Positions 28,442 through 36,893 of a stretch of 49,778 bases of DNA are shown in pieces. Each line of letters opens with the position of its first letter. Positions within the stretch are counted from its first letter, which is position 1. The notes beneath the pieces are model-generated. The model did no database searches. It had not been told where the DNA came from and worked only from the letters and a program-made list of their open reading frames with translations. The position numbers were made by a program, and so were the translations under genes. Origin of the DNA: an uncultured Clostridia bacterium. GTDB lineage: Bacteria > Bacillota > Clostridia > Oscillospirales > Ruminococcaceae. The stretch lies in contig CANQVE010000013.1 in assembly GCA_947627205.1 (NCBI GenBank), forward strand, positions 1 through 49,778. The letters run 5' to 3'.

Positions 28442-30682
28442 TTACACCACCTTTTTCAGAATTACCGCCGAATACTGTCCGCCCGTGCCGAATGAAACAG
28501 CCAGACCGTATTTGTACATATCGCTTTCGCGGAGCGTAACTGCTAATTGCATTGCCTGCTTTGCCGCGCCTGCCGCTCTCGCTTCGCCTGTCTCGTCTTT
28601 TATTGTCACATAAGTGCAGTTTTTGAGCAATTCGCCGAGGACTTCCTTTTCGGCATTGTCCACTTCTTCAAGACCGTCCGAAGCTCCGCATACAAGGTCA
28701 ATATCATCAGCGCTTATCCCCGCACATTCGCATGCCTTTAAAACGGCTTCTTTAAGCGCACTCTCCGAGCCTTTGAGTTTTCCGAACTCTACCGCCTTGT
28801 GTGCCGAAGCGTAGCCTATAAGCTCCGCATATTTCTGCGCGCCGCGCTTTTCGGCGGAGCTTTCCTTTTCGAGGATAAGCGACACAGCACCCTCTCCAAG
28901 CTCCATCTTTCCTCCGAGCAAGCCGAGCTTTCCGTAAAGATACTCGGTGACATCCGTGTTTTCGTCAACGCCTGCCGCGACCATGATATCCTCGTCGCCG
29001 TTCTTTAAAACGTCCGCCGCGTAGCATATACTCTGAAGTCCTGCCTGAACGCCGTTTGCGTTAGTCACGTTATAGCCCTTTATTCCCGCGAATATCGAGA
29101 AATAACCGCCCGCGGCGTTGTATACGGTATTCGGGAAAGAGAACGCCGAACCGCTCGCCGTTCCGTTTGCGACAACGTTTTTCTGAAAGTTTACTATCTC
29201 CGTCATAGGACCGTCCGAAGTTCCTATTATAATTCCTATATCGCGCTCGTTGTCCTCGGATACGGTAATATTCGCGTCCGAAAGCGCCCTCATTCCGCTT
29301 ACCAGCATAAGCTGAGAAAACCTGTCGAGTTTTCTCCAGAACGCCATTTTTATTCCCAAATTCTTATAATCGTCCGACTGTATGTCGATTTTTCCCTTTG
29401 CGGTGTAATCGCCCAAGCCCGTAACGAAAATGTGCTCGTTATTCGTCCTGTCGGGAATTTCATGCGGATTTTTCGCAAAGACAACGGAAGCGTTGTTCCC
29501 GCCGAAAGCAAAAGAATTTGACGCCGCGTAGTTTACGGCCTTTTCACGCTTTGTATTTGAAATGAAATCAATGTTCCCCGCTTTTTCTTTAAGAACGGCA
29601 AGGTCCTCTTCGGTGTAGCCTATTGTCGGGGGAAGAACGTTTTCGCAGACAGCCTTTACCGTCAGTACCGCTTCGATAGATCCCGCCGCGCCGAGACAAT
29701 GCCCCGTCATTGACTTTGTGGAGCTTACGGAAAGCCCGTCACTGCCGTCGAAAATAGTATGGAGCGAAAGGAATTCGGCTTCGTCGTTCTTTGCTGTACC
29801 CGTGCCGTGAGCGTTTATATAGTCAATGTCCGAGGGTTTAAGCCCCGAATTTTCAATTGCTCTGTTTATCGCGAGCATCTGTCCTTGTCCGTCGGGACGG
29901 GGAGCGGTTATGTGGTGAGCGTCGGAGCTTACTCCCGAGCCTAAAATTTCGCAGTAGATATGCGCGCCCCTTGCTTTTGCATGCTCATAACTTTCAACAA
30001 CGAGTATTCCCGCGCCCTCTCCGAGCGTTATGCCGTGGCTTTTGTTAAACGGCGAGCAGGAGTTTTCGTCAAGCGCATGGAGCGCGTGAAATCCCGCGAA
30101 CGCAAGAGATGAAAAGCTGTCCGAACCGCCTGCGCAGAAAGCGTCAGCCTTTCCCGCGCGGATAAGGTCGCATGCATACGCAATTGAAATAGTTCCCGCG
30201 GCGCAGGCGTTTACGATATTAGCGGTCGTTCCGTTAAGTCCGAAATGGAGCGCTACATTGTTTGCGATAGCCGAAGCGGGCATTTTCAGAACGTCCGAAG
30301 CCTTGCCGCCGCCGTTTTTAAGCTCGTCGGTAAAATACTTGTCGATAGAAGCCGCACCGCCTACGCAGTTTCCGACAATAACGCCTATTCTCGCCGAATT
30401 TTCGGTAGTAATTTCATACTTTGCGTCTGCGAGGGCTTCTTCCGCGGCTTTTATGCACAAAAGCGACGAACGGTCGCAGTCCTTGTCCGAAAGTTTATCA
30501 TCGGAAATTTTAGCCTCCGCGCCGAGCTTTGCATAACAGCCGTCGGTGTTTACCGACTTTACTTCTTCTATTCCCGATTTTCCGTTTACCGCATTTTTAA
30601 AGCATTCTTCAACATTGTCGCCGAGCGCGCAGACAATACCCAGCCCCGTTACGACAACGCGCCTTTTATCCGAATTTTCCAT
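28442..30682 (-). CDS. Ketosynthase/chain-length-factor fusion (type II KS-CLF in one protein)
   Basis: A 746-residue protein with two tandem thiolase-fold modules. Module 1 (about 8-405) is an intact KAS II-type ketosynthase: Cys160 in VNACAAG, His292 in HGTGTAKND, His328 in GHCLGAAG. Module 2 (about 418-746) keeps the fold (TGLGDYT, IIIGTSDGPM, FSFPNTVYNAAGGYFS) but its nucleophile is Asn543 (TNANGVQAG) and both histidine motifs are lost, so it is catalytically dead, as in chain-length factors. In type II systems KS and CLF are separate subunits; here they are fused, giving fixed 1:1 stoichiometry. It elongates acyl-ACP chains. A product cannot be predicted confidently. Confidence 0.93.
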   Translation of the reverse strand: MENSDKRRVVVTGLGIVCALGDNVEECFKNAVNGKSGIEEVKSVNTDGCYAKLGAEAKISDDKLSDKDCDRSSLLCIKAAEEALADAKYEITTENSARIGVIVGNCVGGAASIDKYFTDELKNGGGKASDVLKMPASAIANNVALHFGLNGTTANIVNACAAGTISIAYACDLIRAGKADAFCAGGSDSFSSLAFAGFHALHALDENSCSPFNKSHGITLGEGAGILVVESYEHAKARGAHIYCEILGSGVSSDAHHITAPRPDGQGQMLAINRAIENSGLKPSDIDYINAHGTGTAKNDEAEFLSLHTIFDGSDGLSVSSTKSMTGHCLGAAGSIEAVLTVKAVCENVLPPTIGYTEEDLAVLKEKAGNIDFISNTKREKAVNYAASNSFAFGGNNASVVFAKNPHEIPDRTNNEHIFVTGLGDYTAKGKIDIQSDDYKNLGIKMAFWRKLDRFSQLMLVSGMRALSDANITVSEDNERDIGIIIGTSDGPMTEIVNFQKNVVANGTASGSAFSFPNTVYNAAGGYFSIFAGIKGYNVTNANGVQAGLQSICYAADVLKNGDEDIMVAAGVDENTDVTEYLYGKLGLLGGKMELGEGAVSLILEKESSAEKRGAQKYAELIGYASAHKAVEFGKLKGSESALKEAVLKACECAGISADDIDLVCGASDGLEEVDNAEKEVLGELLKNCTYVTIKDETGEARAAGAAKQAMQLAVTLRESDMYKYGLAVSFGTGGQYSAVILKKVV

Positions 30683-30740
30683 GATACCTCCAAGAGTGAA
30701 ACTGAAAATTAAAATTCAATCTTTATAAAAAGTCCTGATT

Positions 30741-30869
30741 CAGCCTGTAGAGAAAGCCCCAGATACCGCATTGAACGCTACGCGTACAACGCTGAAGCGG
30801 TGCTGCGGCTAGGCTTTGTGCCTGCCTCAGCACCGCTGACGCCGTAGATGGGGCTTTATATACAGTCTG
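30741..30869 (-). repeat. Structured inverted-repeat element, copy 1 (after ACP)
   Basis: 129 bp. Outer inverted ends are CAGCCTGTAGAGAAAGCCCC-like and its complement CAGACTGTATATAAAGCCCC-like. Inside is a second strong hairpin (AGCGGTGCTG ... CAGCACCGCT) with AGGC/GCCT loops. It starts 4 bp after the ACP stop. A 24-bp CATTGAACGC...GTACAACG insert lies in one arm. Confidence 0.85.
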
Positions 30870-30873
30870 ATTA

Positions 30874-31119
30874 TTACTGCTGATGTTCTTCTACAAACTT
30901 TGCAAGAGTGTTTATGCTCTGAAAGTTTTCTCTTGCCGCGCCCGTCATCTGAACGCCGAAAAGGTTGTCAATGCCCGCGATTATCTCAATTGAATCAATA
31001 GAGTCAAGCCCGATGTCGTCGCCGAAAAGCTCCGAATCATATTCAAGCTCGTCCTCGGGTATTCTCAGGTTTTCTACCAGCATTGCCTTGATCTTCGCGC
31101 AAATTTCCTCATTAGCCAT
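30874..31119 (-). CDS. Acyl carrier protein
   Basis: An 81-residue acidic ACP with four-helix pattern. The phosphopantetheine attachment site is Ser40 in GLDSIDSIEI. It carries the growing chain for the KS/CLF, KR and DH of this operon. Most ACPs have DSL at the site; here it is DSI. It lies 20 bp after the acyltransferase gene and is followed by the structured repeat element. Confidence 0.93.
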   Translation of the reverse strand: MANEEICAKIKAMLVENLRIPEDELEYDSELFGDDIGLDSIDSIEIIAGIDNLFGVQMTGAARENFQSINTLAKFVEEHQQ

Positions 31120-31139
31120 AATACATATCCTCCATATAT

Positions 31140-31808
31140 TTATTTCTCGGCATATTGACCGATTTTTCCGAATTTGTTTTCGAGCTCCGCATAGTTTGCT
31201 TCAACGGCGGTCTGCGCCTTTGTCATAAGCTCTCTTGCGTACTTTCCGTGCCTCATGTTTTCGGGGCATTTGCTTTCTATAGGCTCGCCTATAAGAATTT
31301 TCTGCCTCATTCCGAAAACAGGCTCGTATGTGCCGTAAATTGCACAGGGAACTATCATTGCGCCCGTTTTTGCGGATATAAGCCCTGCGCCGGGCTTAAA
31401 CTCGTTTATTTTTCCGTTCTTTGACAGAGCTCCCTCGGGGAAGATGAGGAGCGAGCCGTTTTCGCCGATTATTTCCTCGCACTCTTCAAACCATTTTCCG
31501 TCAGCCTCGTCGAGCGAAATGGAAATGCATCTGCACCAGGAGATCATTTTTCCCGTGCGTTTTTTCTCGAACCATTTTTTAGTGACAAGCACCCACGGTT
31601 TATAGCGCCAAAGCACTGCGCCGCCGTAAGCTCCGTCGAAATGGTGGGTGTGATTTGCGACAAACACACAAGGTTTTCCTTTAAGGTAATTTTTCAGATC
31701 CTTGTTTGCGTATAATATCTTTGGTCTGAACAGGAAATAGACTGTCCAGGTTATGAGTATCTGAAAAAACTTTCCCCACAAGCTCTGCCTTGATTTTTTT
31801 TTGCTCAA
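31140..31808 (-). CDS. PlsC-like 1-acylglycerol-phosphate acyltransferase
   Basis: A 222-residue LPLAT-family acyltransferase. It shows the HX4D motif in NHTHHFD (His53, Asp58) and FPEGALSKNG near the middle, with an N-terminal hydrophobic anchor (FFQILITWTVYFLFR). It is the first gene of the operon and probably hands the finished acyl-ACP to a lipid or glycan acceptor at the membrane. I use a TTG start at 31808: GGGGAG sits 7 bp upstream. The ATG at 31835 lacks a ribosome-binding site and is where the promoter predicts transcription to begin. Confidence 0.85.
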   Translation of the reverse strand: MSKKKSRQSLWGKFFQILITWTVYFLFRPKILYANKDLKNYLKGKPCVFVANHTHHFDGAYGGAVLWRYKPWVLVTKKWFEKKRTGKMISWCRCISISLDEADGKWFEECEEIIGENGSLLIFPEGALSKNGKINEFKPGAGLISAKTGAMIVPCAIYGTYEPVFGMRQKILIGEPIESKCPENMRHGKYARELMTKAQTAVEANYAELENKFGKIGQYAEK

Positions 31809-31839
31809 TAGATCACTCCCCGAATTGCTGTACATTATT

Positions 31840-31930
31840 ATTATAGCGCAAATGCCCGAGCTTTTTCAATGGACAATATGCAACAAAACCGCCCTTAAAG
31901 GACAAACTTAATACATTTTGTTGCATATTG
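31840..31930 (-). promoter_or_regulatory. Promoter and long palindrome of the acyl-carrier operon
   Basis: Minus strand: TTGAAA (31864-31869), 18 bp, TATAAT (31840-31845). Immediately upstream of the -35 is a perfect 15-bp-arm inverted repeat, CAATATGCAACAAAA (31874-31888) and its complement (31916-31930), 27 bp apart. The distance suits an activator or DNA-looping repressor. Regulator unknown. Confidence 0.7.
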
Positions 31931-31969
31931 ATTTTTTGTTAATGGAAATTCGGTTATAATTCACAAAAA

Positions 31970-32240
31970 GAGGGGAGCGCTACGCGCGGGAATTGTAATT
32001 AAGCACAAAACGCCCTAAAAAGCCCGGGAGGCTAAAAGCTGTTTCGAGCGGGGAACAACCCAAAGAGTAAAACCGCTTTGGAGCGGGAAAAAAGTTCACG
32101 ATAATTATTCAAAAGTGACAAATGAGCGGACAGCCTTTCGCCTAAAACTCTTGCATCTTGCCTCTTTCTCTGAAAGCCAGAAAACTTTGTCTCCCGAAAG
32201 TTCCTCGAAATTCTTACCTCTTACATCTTACCTCTTGCCT
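31970..32240. repeat. Repeat island upstream of the DUF4258/YgiT pair
   Basis: AGCGCTACGCGC palindrome near 31978, spacer modules (TTTCGAGCGGGGAACAAC, about 32042-32059), then CTCTTGCATCTTGCCTC and CTTACCTCTTACATC heptads (about 32149-32237) with the same unique middle as the 151-bp copies but more diverged. No gene. Confidence 0.72.
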
Positions 32241-32285
32241 ATAATTTGCCCAAATAGTTGCGCGCGTATTTGTGCAAACAGTACA

Positions 32286-32314
32286 TTGTTTTTCGTTTGA
32301 TTATTTAGTATAAT
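32286..32314 (+). promoter_or_regulatory. Promoter of the DUF4258/YgiT pair
   Basis: TTGTTT (32286-32291), 17 bp, TATAAT (32309-32314), 45 bp before the first start codon. Confidence 0.7.
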
Positions 32315-32359
32315 AAACAGAGAGCAATATTCAAACAGGCAACACAGACAGGACGTGAT

Positions 32360-32686
32360 TTGTTGATCGACATTAAGGAGCTGCGAGCCATAGCCTCCGA
32401 CAGAAAGAATATCGAGGTCAGCGCGCACACAATATTACGGCTTAGAGAGCGGAAAATTAAACTCGCCGACATTTACGCAGGCATTGAAAACGGTGAAATT
32501 ATAGAGCAATATCCGAACGACAAGTATTTTCCGAGTTGTCTGATATTGTATTTCAGAGTGAACGGCGAACCGTTGCATTTTGTTTGCAGTATGGGGAATA
32601 ATAAAATTTACATCATAACGGTATACGTTCCCGATTTTGAACATTGGGAAAGCGATTTTAAAACAAGAAAGAGGGTATCACAATGA
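32360..32686 (+). CDS. DUF4258 family protein, probable RelE-like toxin
   Basis: A 108-residue protein with the DUF4258 pattern: SAHTILRLRERKI (H22 and arginines), DIYAGIENGEIIEQYPNDKYFPS, and the strand LHFVCSMGNNKIYIITVY followed by P-D-W-E. DUF4258 proteins are often encoded with YgiT-type zinc-finger antitoxins, as here, and are thought to be RNases. The start is a TTG at 32360 or the next codon TTG at 32363; AGGA lies 6 or 9 bp upstream. It overlaps the partner by 4 bp (ATGA). Toxicity is inferred. Confidence 0.85.
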   Translation: MLIDIKELRAIASDRKNIEVSAHTILRLRERKIKLADIYAGIENGEIIEQYPNDKYFPSCLILYFRVNGEPLHFVCSMGNNKIYIITVYVPDFEHWESDFKTRKRVSQ

Positions 32687-32907
32687 CTTGTTGCTATTGC
32701 GGCGGCGATATGGCGGAAACAACTACTACCTATTTTGAACAGCTTGAAAACACGATCGTTATTATAAAAAACGTGCCTTGTCATAAGTGCAGGCAGTGCG
32801 GCGAGGTTGTGTACAACGCCGTTGTTGCGGAAAGGCTCATGCAGATCACCGAGCAACTCCAAAAGTCACTTACCGAGATCGCAGTGGTTAATTACTCGGT
32901 TGCATAA
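32683..32907 (+). CDS. YgiT-type zinc-finger antitoxin-like protein
   Basis: A 74-residue protein with paired zinc ligands CCYCGG and CHKCRQCGE, the YgiT/MqsA N-terminal pattern, then a C-terminal helix (AERLMQITEQLQKSL). No helix-turn-helix is present, so it is shorter than full MqsA. It is likely the antitoxin of the upstream DUF4258 toxin and follows it with an ATGA overlap. Confidence 0.85.
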   Translation: MTCCYCGGDMAETTTTYFEQLENTIVIIKNVPCHKCRQCGEVVYNAVVAERLMQITEQLQKSLTEIAVVNYSVA

Positions 32908-33440
32908 AGACTGTCGGCTGTTGACAGTGTACAATGTACAGGGTACAGTATTCAGTAATTACCGAAAAGCAGTACTCTGAATATAATAATGTATGAATAA
33001 AAAAGAGGCTAAAGTTTAAACTCCTTTTAGAAGTAAGAGGTAAGAAGTAAGAAGTAAGAATTCAACCAAAATGCTGTCCTTTGAATATGACACATTAAAA
33101 AGAGGCTAAAGTTTAAACTCTAGCCTCTTGCTTCTTTCTATGAAAATCAGATAACTTTTTCTCCAAAACAACCTTTGATTTCTTACCTCTTACATCTAAC
33201 CTCTTACCTCTAAAAGGGAAACTCTTGTTTTCCCCGCACCCCAGGTTCAATGCCGTAGGCATTTAACCTGATGCGCCTTGTGCCGTTTGCGGGGACTCCG
33301 TCCCCGCACCCCTGCCAGAGAGGAAACTTTTTTGAAAAAAAGTTTCCTCTCTGAACTCTTCTTCAAAAAACTTTCGTGCGACGCTCGTTAGGTCGTTTGA
33401 TAATTTAAAGCACTTTCCCGTTCAAAACTTTTTCTTGCCC
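32908..33440. repeat. Composite repeat island between the toxin pair and secA
   Basis: CTGTCGGCTGTTGACAG and GTACAATGTACAGGGTAC heptads (about 32911-32948), GAAGTAAGAGG heptads and a hairpin GAGGCTAAAG-TTTAA-ACTC-type terminator twice (about 33001-33022 and 33097-33130), a truncated B (about 33217-33238), C, D-like GCGGGGACTCCGTCCCCGC (33290-33308), E (about 33318-33356) and the TTCGTGCGACGC spacer. No gene. Confidence 0.82.
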
Positions 33441-33451
33441 TTGCTTTGTGT

Positions 33452-36133
33452 TCATTTTTTAGCCTTGGTCTTTTTGGCGGCGCGTTTCTGGGCGCGGTTT
33501 CCGCCGGTGACGTTCGCGTTAGGAGCATCGGGGTTCATAACACGCTGGCGCACGGGCATAACATTCGCCCTCACCGGCATTGTCAATACCAGCCTTACCG
33601 TCTCCTCGCGTATCATCGCTATCATCTCGTCAAACATGTTATAGCCCTGAAAACGGTATTCCTCTACGGGGTTCCTCTGCGCATACGCCGAAAGCCCTAT
33701 TCCGCTCTTCAGCTCGTCCATTGCGTCTATATGATCCATCCAATGCCTGTCAACAACTTTAAGCAGGCTCACGCGCTCAAGCTCGCGCATGCTCTCGCTT
33801 CCCACTTCGGCTTCTTTCGCCCTGTACAGCAGTTCTCCGCGCTTTATTATCTCCGCCGTAACGTCTTTCGGGCTTATTTGGTTCAGCTCGTCTACCGTAT
33901 ATCTCAGATCCGTCTGCATAAGCAGGAAATTATAGAAATGCGCGCGCAGTCCGTCCAAGTTCCAATTGTCCGCAACGCTGTCCGAGCAGAAAGTCTTTAC
34001 GTTTTCATCAATGTCCTGCCTCATCATCTGCATGACATTCTCATGAATATCCTCTCCGTCAAGCACTTTCTTTCTCTGGCTGTATATCGTCTGGCGCATC
34101 TGCGACATTACATCATCATAATCGAGAACGTATTTTCTCGCGGCAAAGTTGTTCGCTTCTATCTTCATCTGCGCCGATTCTATCGCACGGTTCAAAAATC
34201 CCGCTTCTATCGGGATATCCTCGTCGAAGTTCATGGTTTCCATTATCTTCTGCACTTTTTCGCCGCCGAACAGTCTCATAAGATCGTCCTCGAGCGAAAT
34301 ATAAAAACAGCTTTCTCCCGGATCGCCCTGACGTCCCGAACGTCCGCGGAGCTGGTTGTCTATACGGCGGGACTCGTGACGCTCCGTTCCGATTATAAAC
34401 AGACCGCCGAGCTTTCTGACTTCTTCGGCTTCGGGAGCAATTTCCGCGTCAAACTTTTTGTTAAGCTCCTGATACTTGTTTCTTGCTTCGATTATCTCTT
34501 CATTGTCAGTCTCCGCAAAGCCCGTGGCTTCCTGGATTATCTCTTCGGAATAGCCCTGTCTCCTCATTTCTGCAAGAGCAAGGAACTCCGCGTTTCCGCC
34601 GAGCTTTATATCCGTTCCGCGTCCCGCCATGTTGGTTGCAATAGTAACAGCGTTTTTCTTTCCCGCCTGGGCTACTATCTCGGCTTCGCGCTCGTGGTTC
34701 TTTGCGTTCAGGACTTCGTGCTTTATGCCTCTTGCTTTCAGAAGTTTTGAAAGCTGTTCGGACTTTTCGATAGTGACCGTTCCGACAAGCACGGGCTGTC
34801 CTTTTGCATGACATTCTTCAACTTGGTCGCAGACGCTTTTCAGCTTGCCCCTGATGTTTTTATAAACGCGGTCGTGGTCGTCTATTCTTATAACGGGCTT
34901 GTTCGTGGGAATTACAATAACATCAAGCGAATATATCTGCCTGAACTCGTCCTCTTCGGTTATACCCGTACCTGTCATTCCAGAAAGTTTCTTGTACAGA
35001 CGGAAGAAGTTCTGGAAAGTAATGGTAGCGAGCGTCTTGCTCTCGTGCTTTACCTGAACGCCCTCTTTGGCTTCTATCGCCTGATGAAGTCCTTGGTTGA
35101 AGCGTCTGCCGAACATAAGACGTCCCGTAAATTCATCAACAATAACTATCTCGCCGTCTTTAATGACATAGTCAACGTCGCGCTTCATATATCCGTTTGC
35201 GCGGATAGCCTGGTTTATGTGGTGGAGAAGCGTTATGTTGTCCGAATCCATAAGGTTTTCGACATTGAAATACTTTTCCGCTTTTGCTACACCGCTCGGA
35301 AGAAGCGTACAGCTTTTTGCCTTTTCATCAACAAGATAGTCGCCGTCATATTCGGTGTCATATTGAACGGAGTTATCAACCTCGGCCGTTACGCATTTTT
35401 TAAGCGTTTTTGCAAACTTGTCGGCTTTCGTGTACATATCCGAAGAATTATCGCCCTGTCCCGAGATAATGAGCGGTGTTCTTGCTTCGTCTATCAATAT
35501 GGAATCGACCTCGTCCACTATTGCGAAATTCGGCTCGCGCTGTACAAGGTCTTTCTTGAAAATGCACATATTATCGCGCAGATAGTCAAAGCCGAATTCG
35601 TTGTTCGTACCGTAGGTTATGTCGCAGGCATAGGCGGCGCGGCGGGCGTCATTGTCCATATCATGAGCAATAAGACCTACAGTAAGCCCCAAAAACCTGT
35701 GGACCTTTGCCATAAGCTCGCTGTCGCGCTTTGCGAGGTAGTCGTTTACCGTTACGATATGAACGCCTTTTCCCGTAAGACCGTTGAGGTAAGACGGGAG
35801 CGCCGCGACAAACGTTTTGCCCTCGCCCGTTTTCATTTCGGCAATTCGCCCCTGGTGGAGCACAATACCGCCTATTATCTGAACGGGATAGTGCCGAATA
35901 CCTATAACTCTGGCCGAAGCCTCGCGGCACACCGCAAAAGCGTCGGGCAGGATATCGTCGAGCGTTTCGCCCTTTGCGAGCCTTTCTTTAAGGATAGGAG
36001 TCTGCTCTTTAAGCTCCTTGTCGGACATTGCTTTATATTTAGGTTCGAGGTCAAGCACCGCCTGCTTGATAGGCTCGATCCTCTTTAGTTCTCTTTGTGA
36101 ATAACTTCCGAAAAGTGATTTTATTATTCCCAT
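33452..36133 (-). CDS. secA: Preprotein translocase ATPase SecA
   Basis: An 893-residue SecA that drives proteins through SecYEG at the membrane. It shows MKTGEGKT (Walker A), DEVDSILIDEARTPL (Walker B), GMTGTGITEEDEF, the ATNMAGRGTDIKLGG motif and LRGRSGRQGDPG. The usual C-terminal CXCXSG...CH zinc tail is missing; the protein ends in a Lys/Ala-rich KRAAKKTKAKK. Long open frames on the opposite strand are antisense shadows. It has an exact consensus promoter upstream. Confidence 0.97.
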   Translation of the reverse strand: MGIIKSLFGSYSQRELKRIEPIKQAVLDLEPKYKAMSDKELKEQTPILKERLAKGETLDDILPDAFAVCREASARVIGIRHYPVQIIGGIVLHQGRIAEMKTGEGKTFVAALPSYLNGLTGKGVHIVTVNDYLAKRDSELMAKVHRFLGLTVGLIAHDMDNDARRAAYACDITYGTNNEFGFDYLRDNMCIFKKDLVQREPNFAIVDEVDSILIDEARTPLIISGQGDNSSDMYTKADKFAKTLKKCVTAEVDNSVQYDTEYDGDYLVDEKAKSCTLLPSGVAKAEKYFNVENLMDSDNITLLHHINQAIRANGYMKRDVDYVIKDGEIVIVDEFTGRLMFGRRFNQGLHQAIEAKEGVQVKHESKTLATITFQNFFRLYKKLSGMTGTGITEEDEFRQIYSLDVIVIPTNKPVIRIDDHDRVYKNIRGKLKSVCDQVEECHAKGQPVLVGTVTIEKSEQLSKLLKARGIKHEVLNAKNHEREAEIVAQAGKKNAVTIATNMAGRGTDIKLGGNAEFLALAEMRRQGYSEEIIQEATGFAETDNEEIIEARNKYQELNKKFDAEIAPEAEEVRKLGGLFIIGTERHESRRIDNQLRGRSGRQGDPGESCFYISLEDDLMRLFGGEKVQKIMETMNFDEDIPIEAGFLNRAIESAQMKIEANNFAARKYVLDYDDVMSQMRQTIYSQRKKVLDGEDIHENVMQMMRQDIDENVKTFCSDSVADNWNLDGLRAHFYNFLLMQTDLRYTVDELNQISPKDVTAEIIKRGELLYRAKEAEVGSESMRELERVSLLKVVDRHWMDHIDAMDELKSGIGLSAYAQRNPVEEYRFQGYNMFDEMIAMIREETVRLVLTMPVRANVMPVRQRVMNPDAPNANVTGGNRAQKRAAKKTKAKK

Positions 36134-36177
36134 TTTTAAAACCTTTCTACTATGGATAGATACAAATATACTTATAT

Positions 36178-36206
36178 ATTATACAATAAAACAAACTTTT
36201 TGTCAA
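36178..36206 (-). promoter_or_regulatory. secA promoter
   Basis: Minus strand TTGACA (36201-36206), 17 bp, TATAAT (36178-36183), 44 bp before the start codon. Confidence 0.88.
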
Positions 36207-36265
36207 CAGAATTTTTCCGTCATTTCCGCTAATAATAACTAAAAATACCCGAAAGGAGTGATAAA

Positions 36266-36457
36266 ATGCCGAAAGAGGACAAATTCCCCGTAAAGGACGA
36301 ACTTGACGAGGACGACTTTGTAATGAACGCGCAGAGCGGGACGGACTGCACGGGGCTTATGCCTACGCCTCCTCTCACCGAAGCCGAAGCCGAAAGCTAT
36401 GACGATGTCTACGACTTTCTGCCGAACGCCGTTAAAAAACAGCCCCGTGAACAGTAA
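36266..36457 (+). CDS. Small acidic protein, unknown
   Basis: A 63-residue acidic protein (MPKEDKFPVKDELDEDDF...). It has a central CTGLMPTPP stretch and ESYDDVYDFLP near the end. AAAGGAGTGATAAA precedes the ATG, a good site at about 8 bp. I do not recognise a named family; short proteins with a similar TGL.P..P...E.E.Y motif are something I recall from Clostridia genomes, unverified. It faces away from secA and its promoter region is short. Confidence 0.75.
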   Translation: MPKEDKFPVKDELDEDDFVMNAQSGTDCTGLMPTPPLTEAEAESYDDVYDFLPNAVKKQPREQ

Positions 36458-36631
36458 ACGTTTTCAATCTCTGTTGAAAATGTTGAAAACAGCTCGGGCA
36501 GGGCTTGTATCGGAAAGAAAAATTGTTGAAAAGTGCGTTGAAAGTATTTAAAACTTTTTGACACCAAAAAATAATAGACAAAAATCGAGGGAAAAATTCT
36601 CTCTTTCCAAATTGACCACAAAAGGTGTCTC

Positions 36632-36807
36632 AAATTAGGGTTGTTTTGAATTTGTGTAGTTTCACTAGTTTTCGCCCGCGCTTTTTGTGTATTATACACT
36701 AATTTTCCCCCGAAATTCCCCTGTTTTCAGAGGGGGCAAAATTAGGGTTGTTTTGGATTTGTGTATTATCAATAATTTCTGGGAACTTATTTTTGTGTAT
36801 TGTGCAC
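36632..36807. repeat. Diverged tandem repeat with GTGTATTATACAC palindromes
   Basis: A 27-bp motif (AAATTAGGGTTGTTTTG and following) at 36632-36658 recurs with one mismatch at 36739-36765, and a 13-bp palindrome GTGTATTATACAC (36687-36699) recurs as GTGTATTGTGCAC (36795-36807). The offset is 107-108 bp, so this is a diverged tandem duplication. No gene. Confidence 0.7.
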
Positions 36808-36828
36808 TATTTTCGGAAAAACGAGCAT

Positions 36829-36872
36829 AAAAAGAGATCGGAAATTGTCCTCTCGAACAAATTCCGATCTCT
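36829..36872 (-). terminator. Terminator of the GH26-like gene
   Basis: Minus strand hairpin AGAGATCGG...CCGATCTCT (36833-36872) followed by TTTTTA. It is 21 bp after the stop. Confidence 0.85.
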
Positions 36873-36893
36873 AAGTCTATAAGTGCCGAACCG

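Noticed and set aside
33446-36088. Long plus-strand open frames of over 400 codons opposite secA
   Set aside because: They are antisense to a clear SecA with full motifs, have no ribosome-binding sites, and their composition follows the reverse complement.
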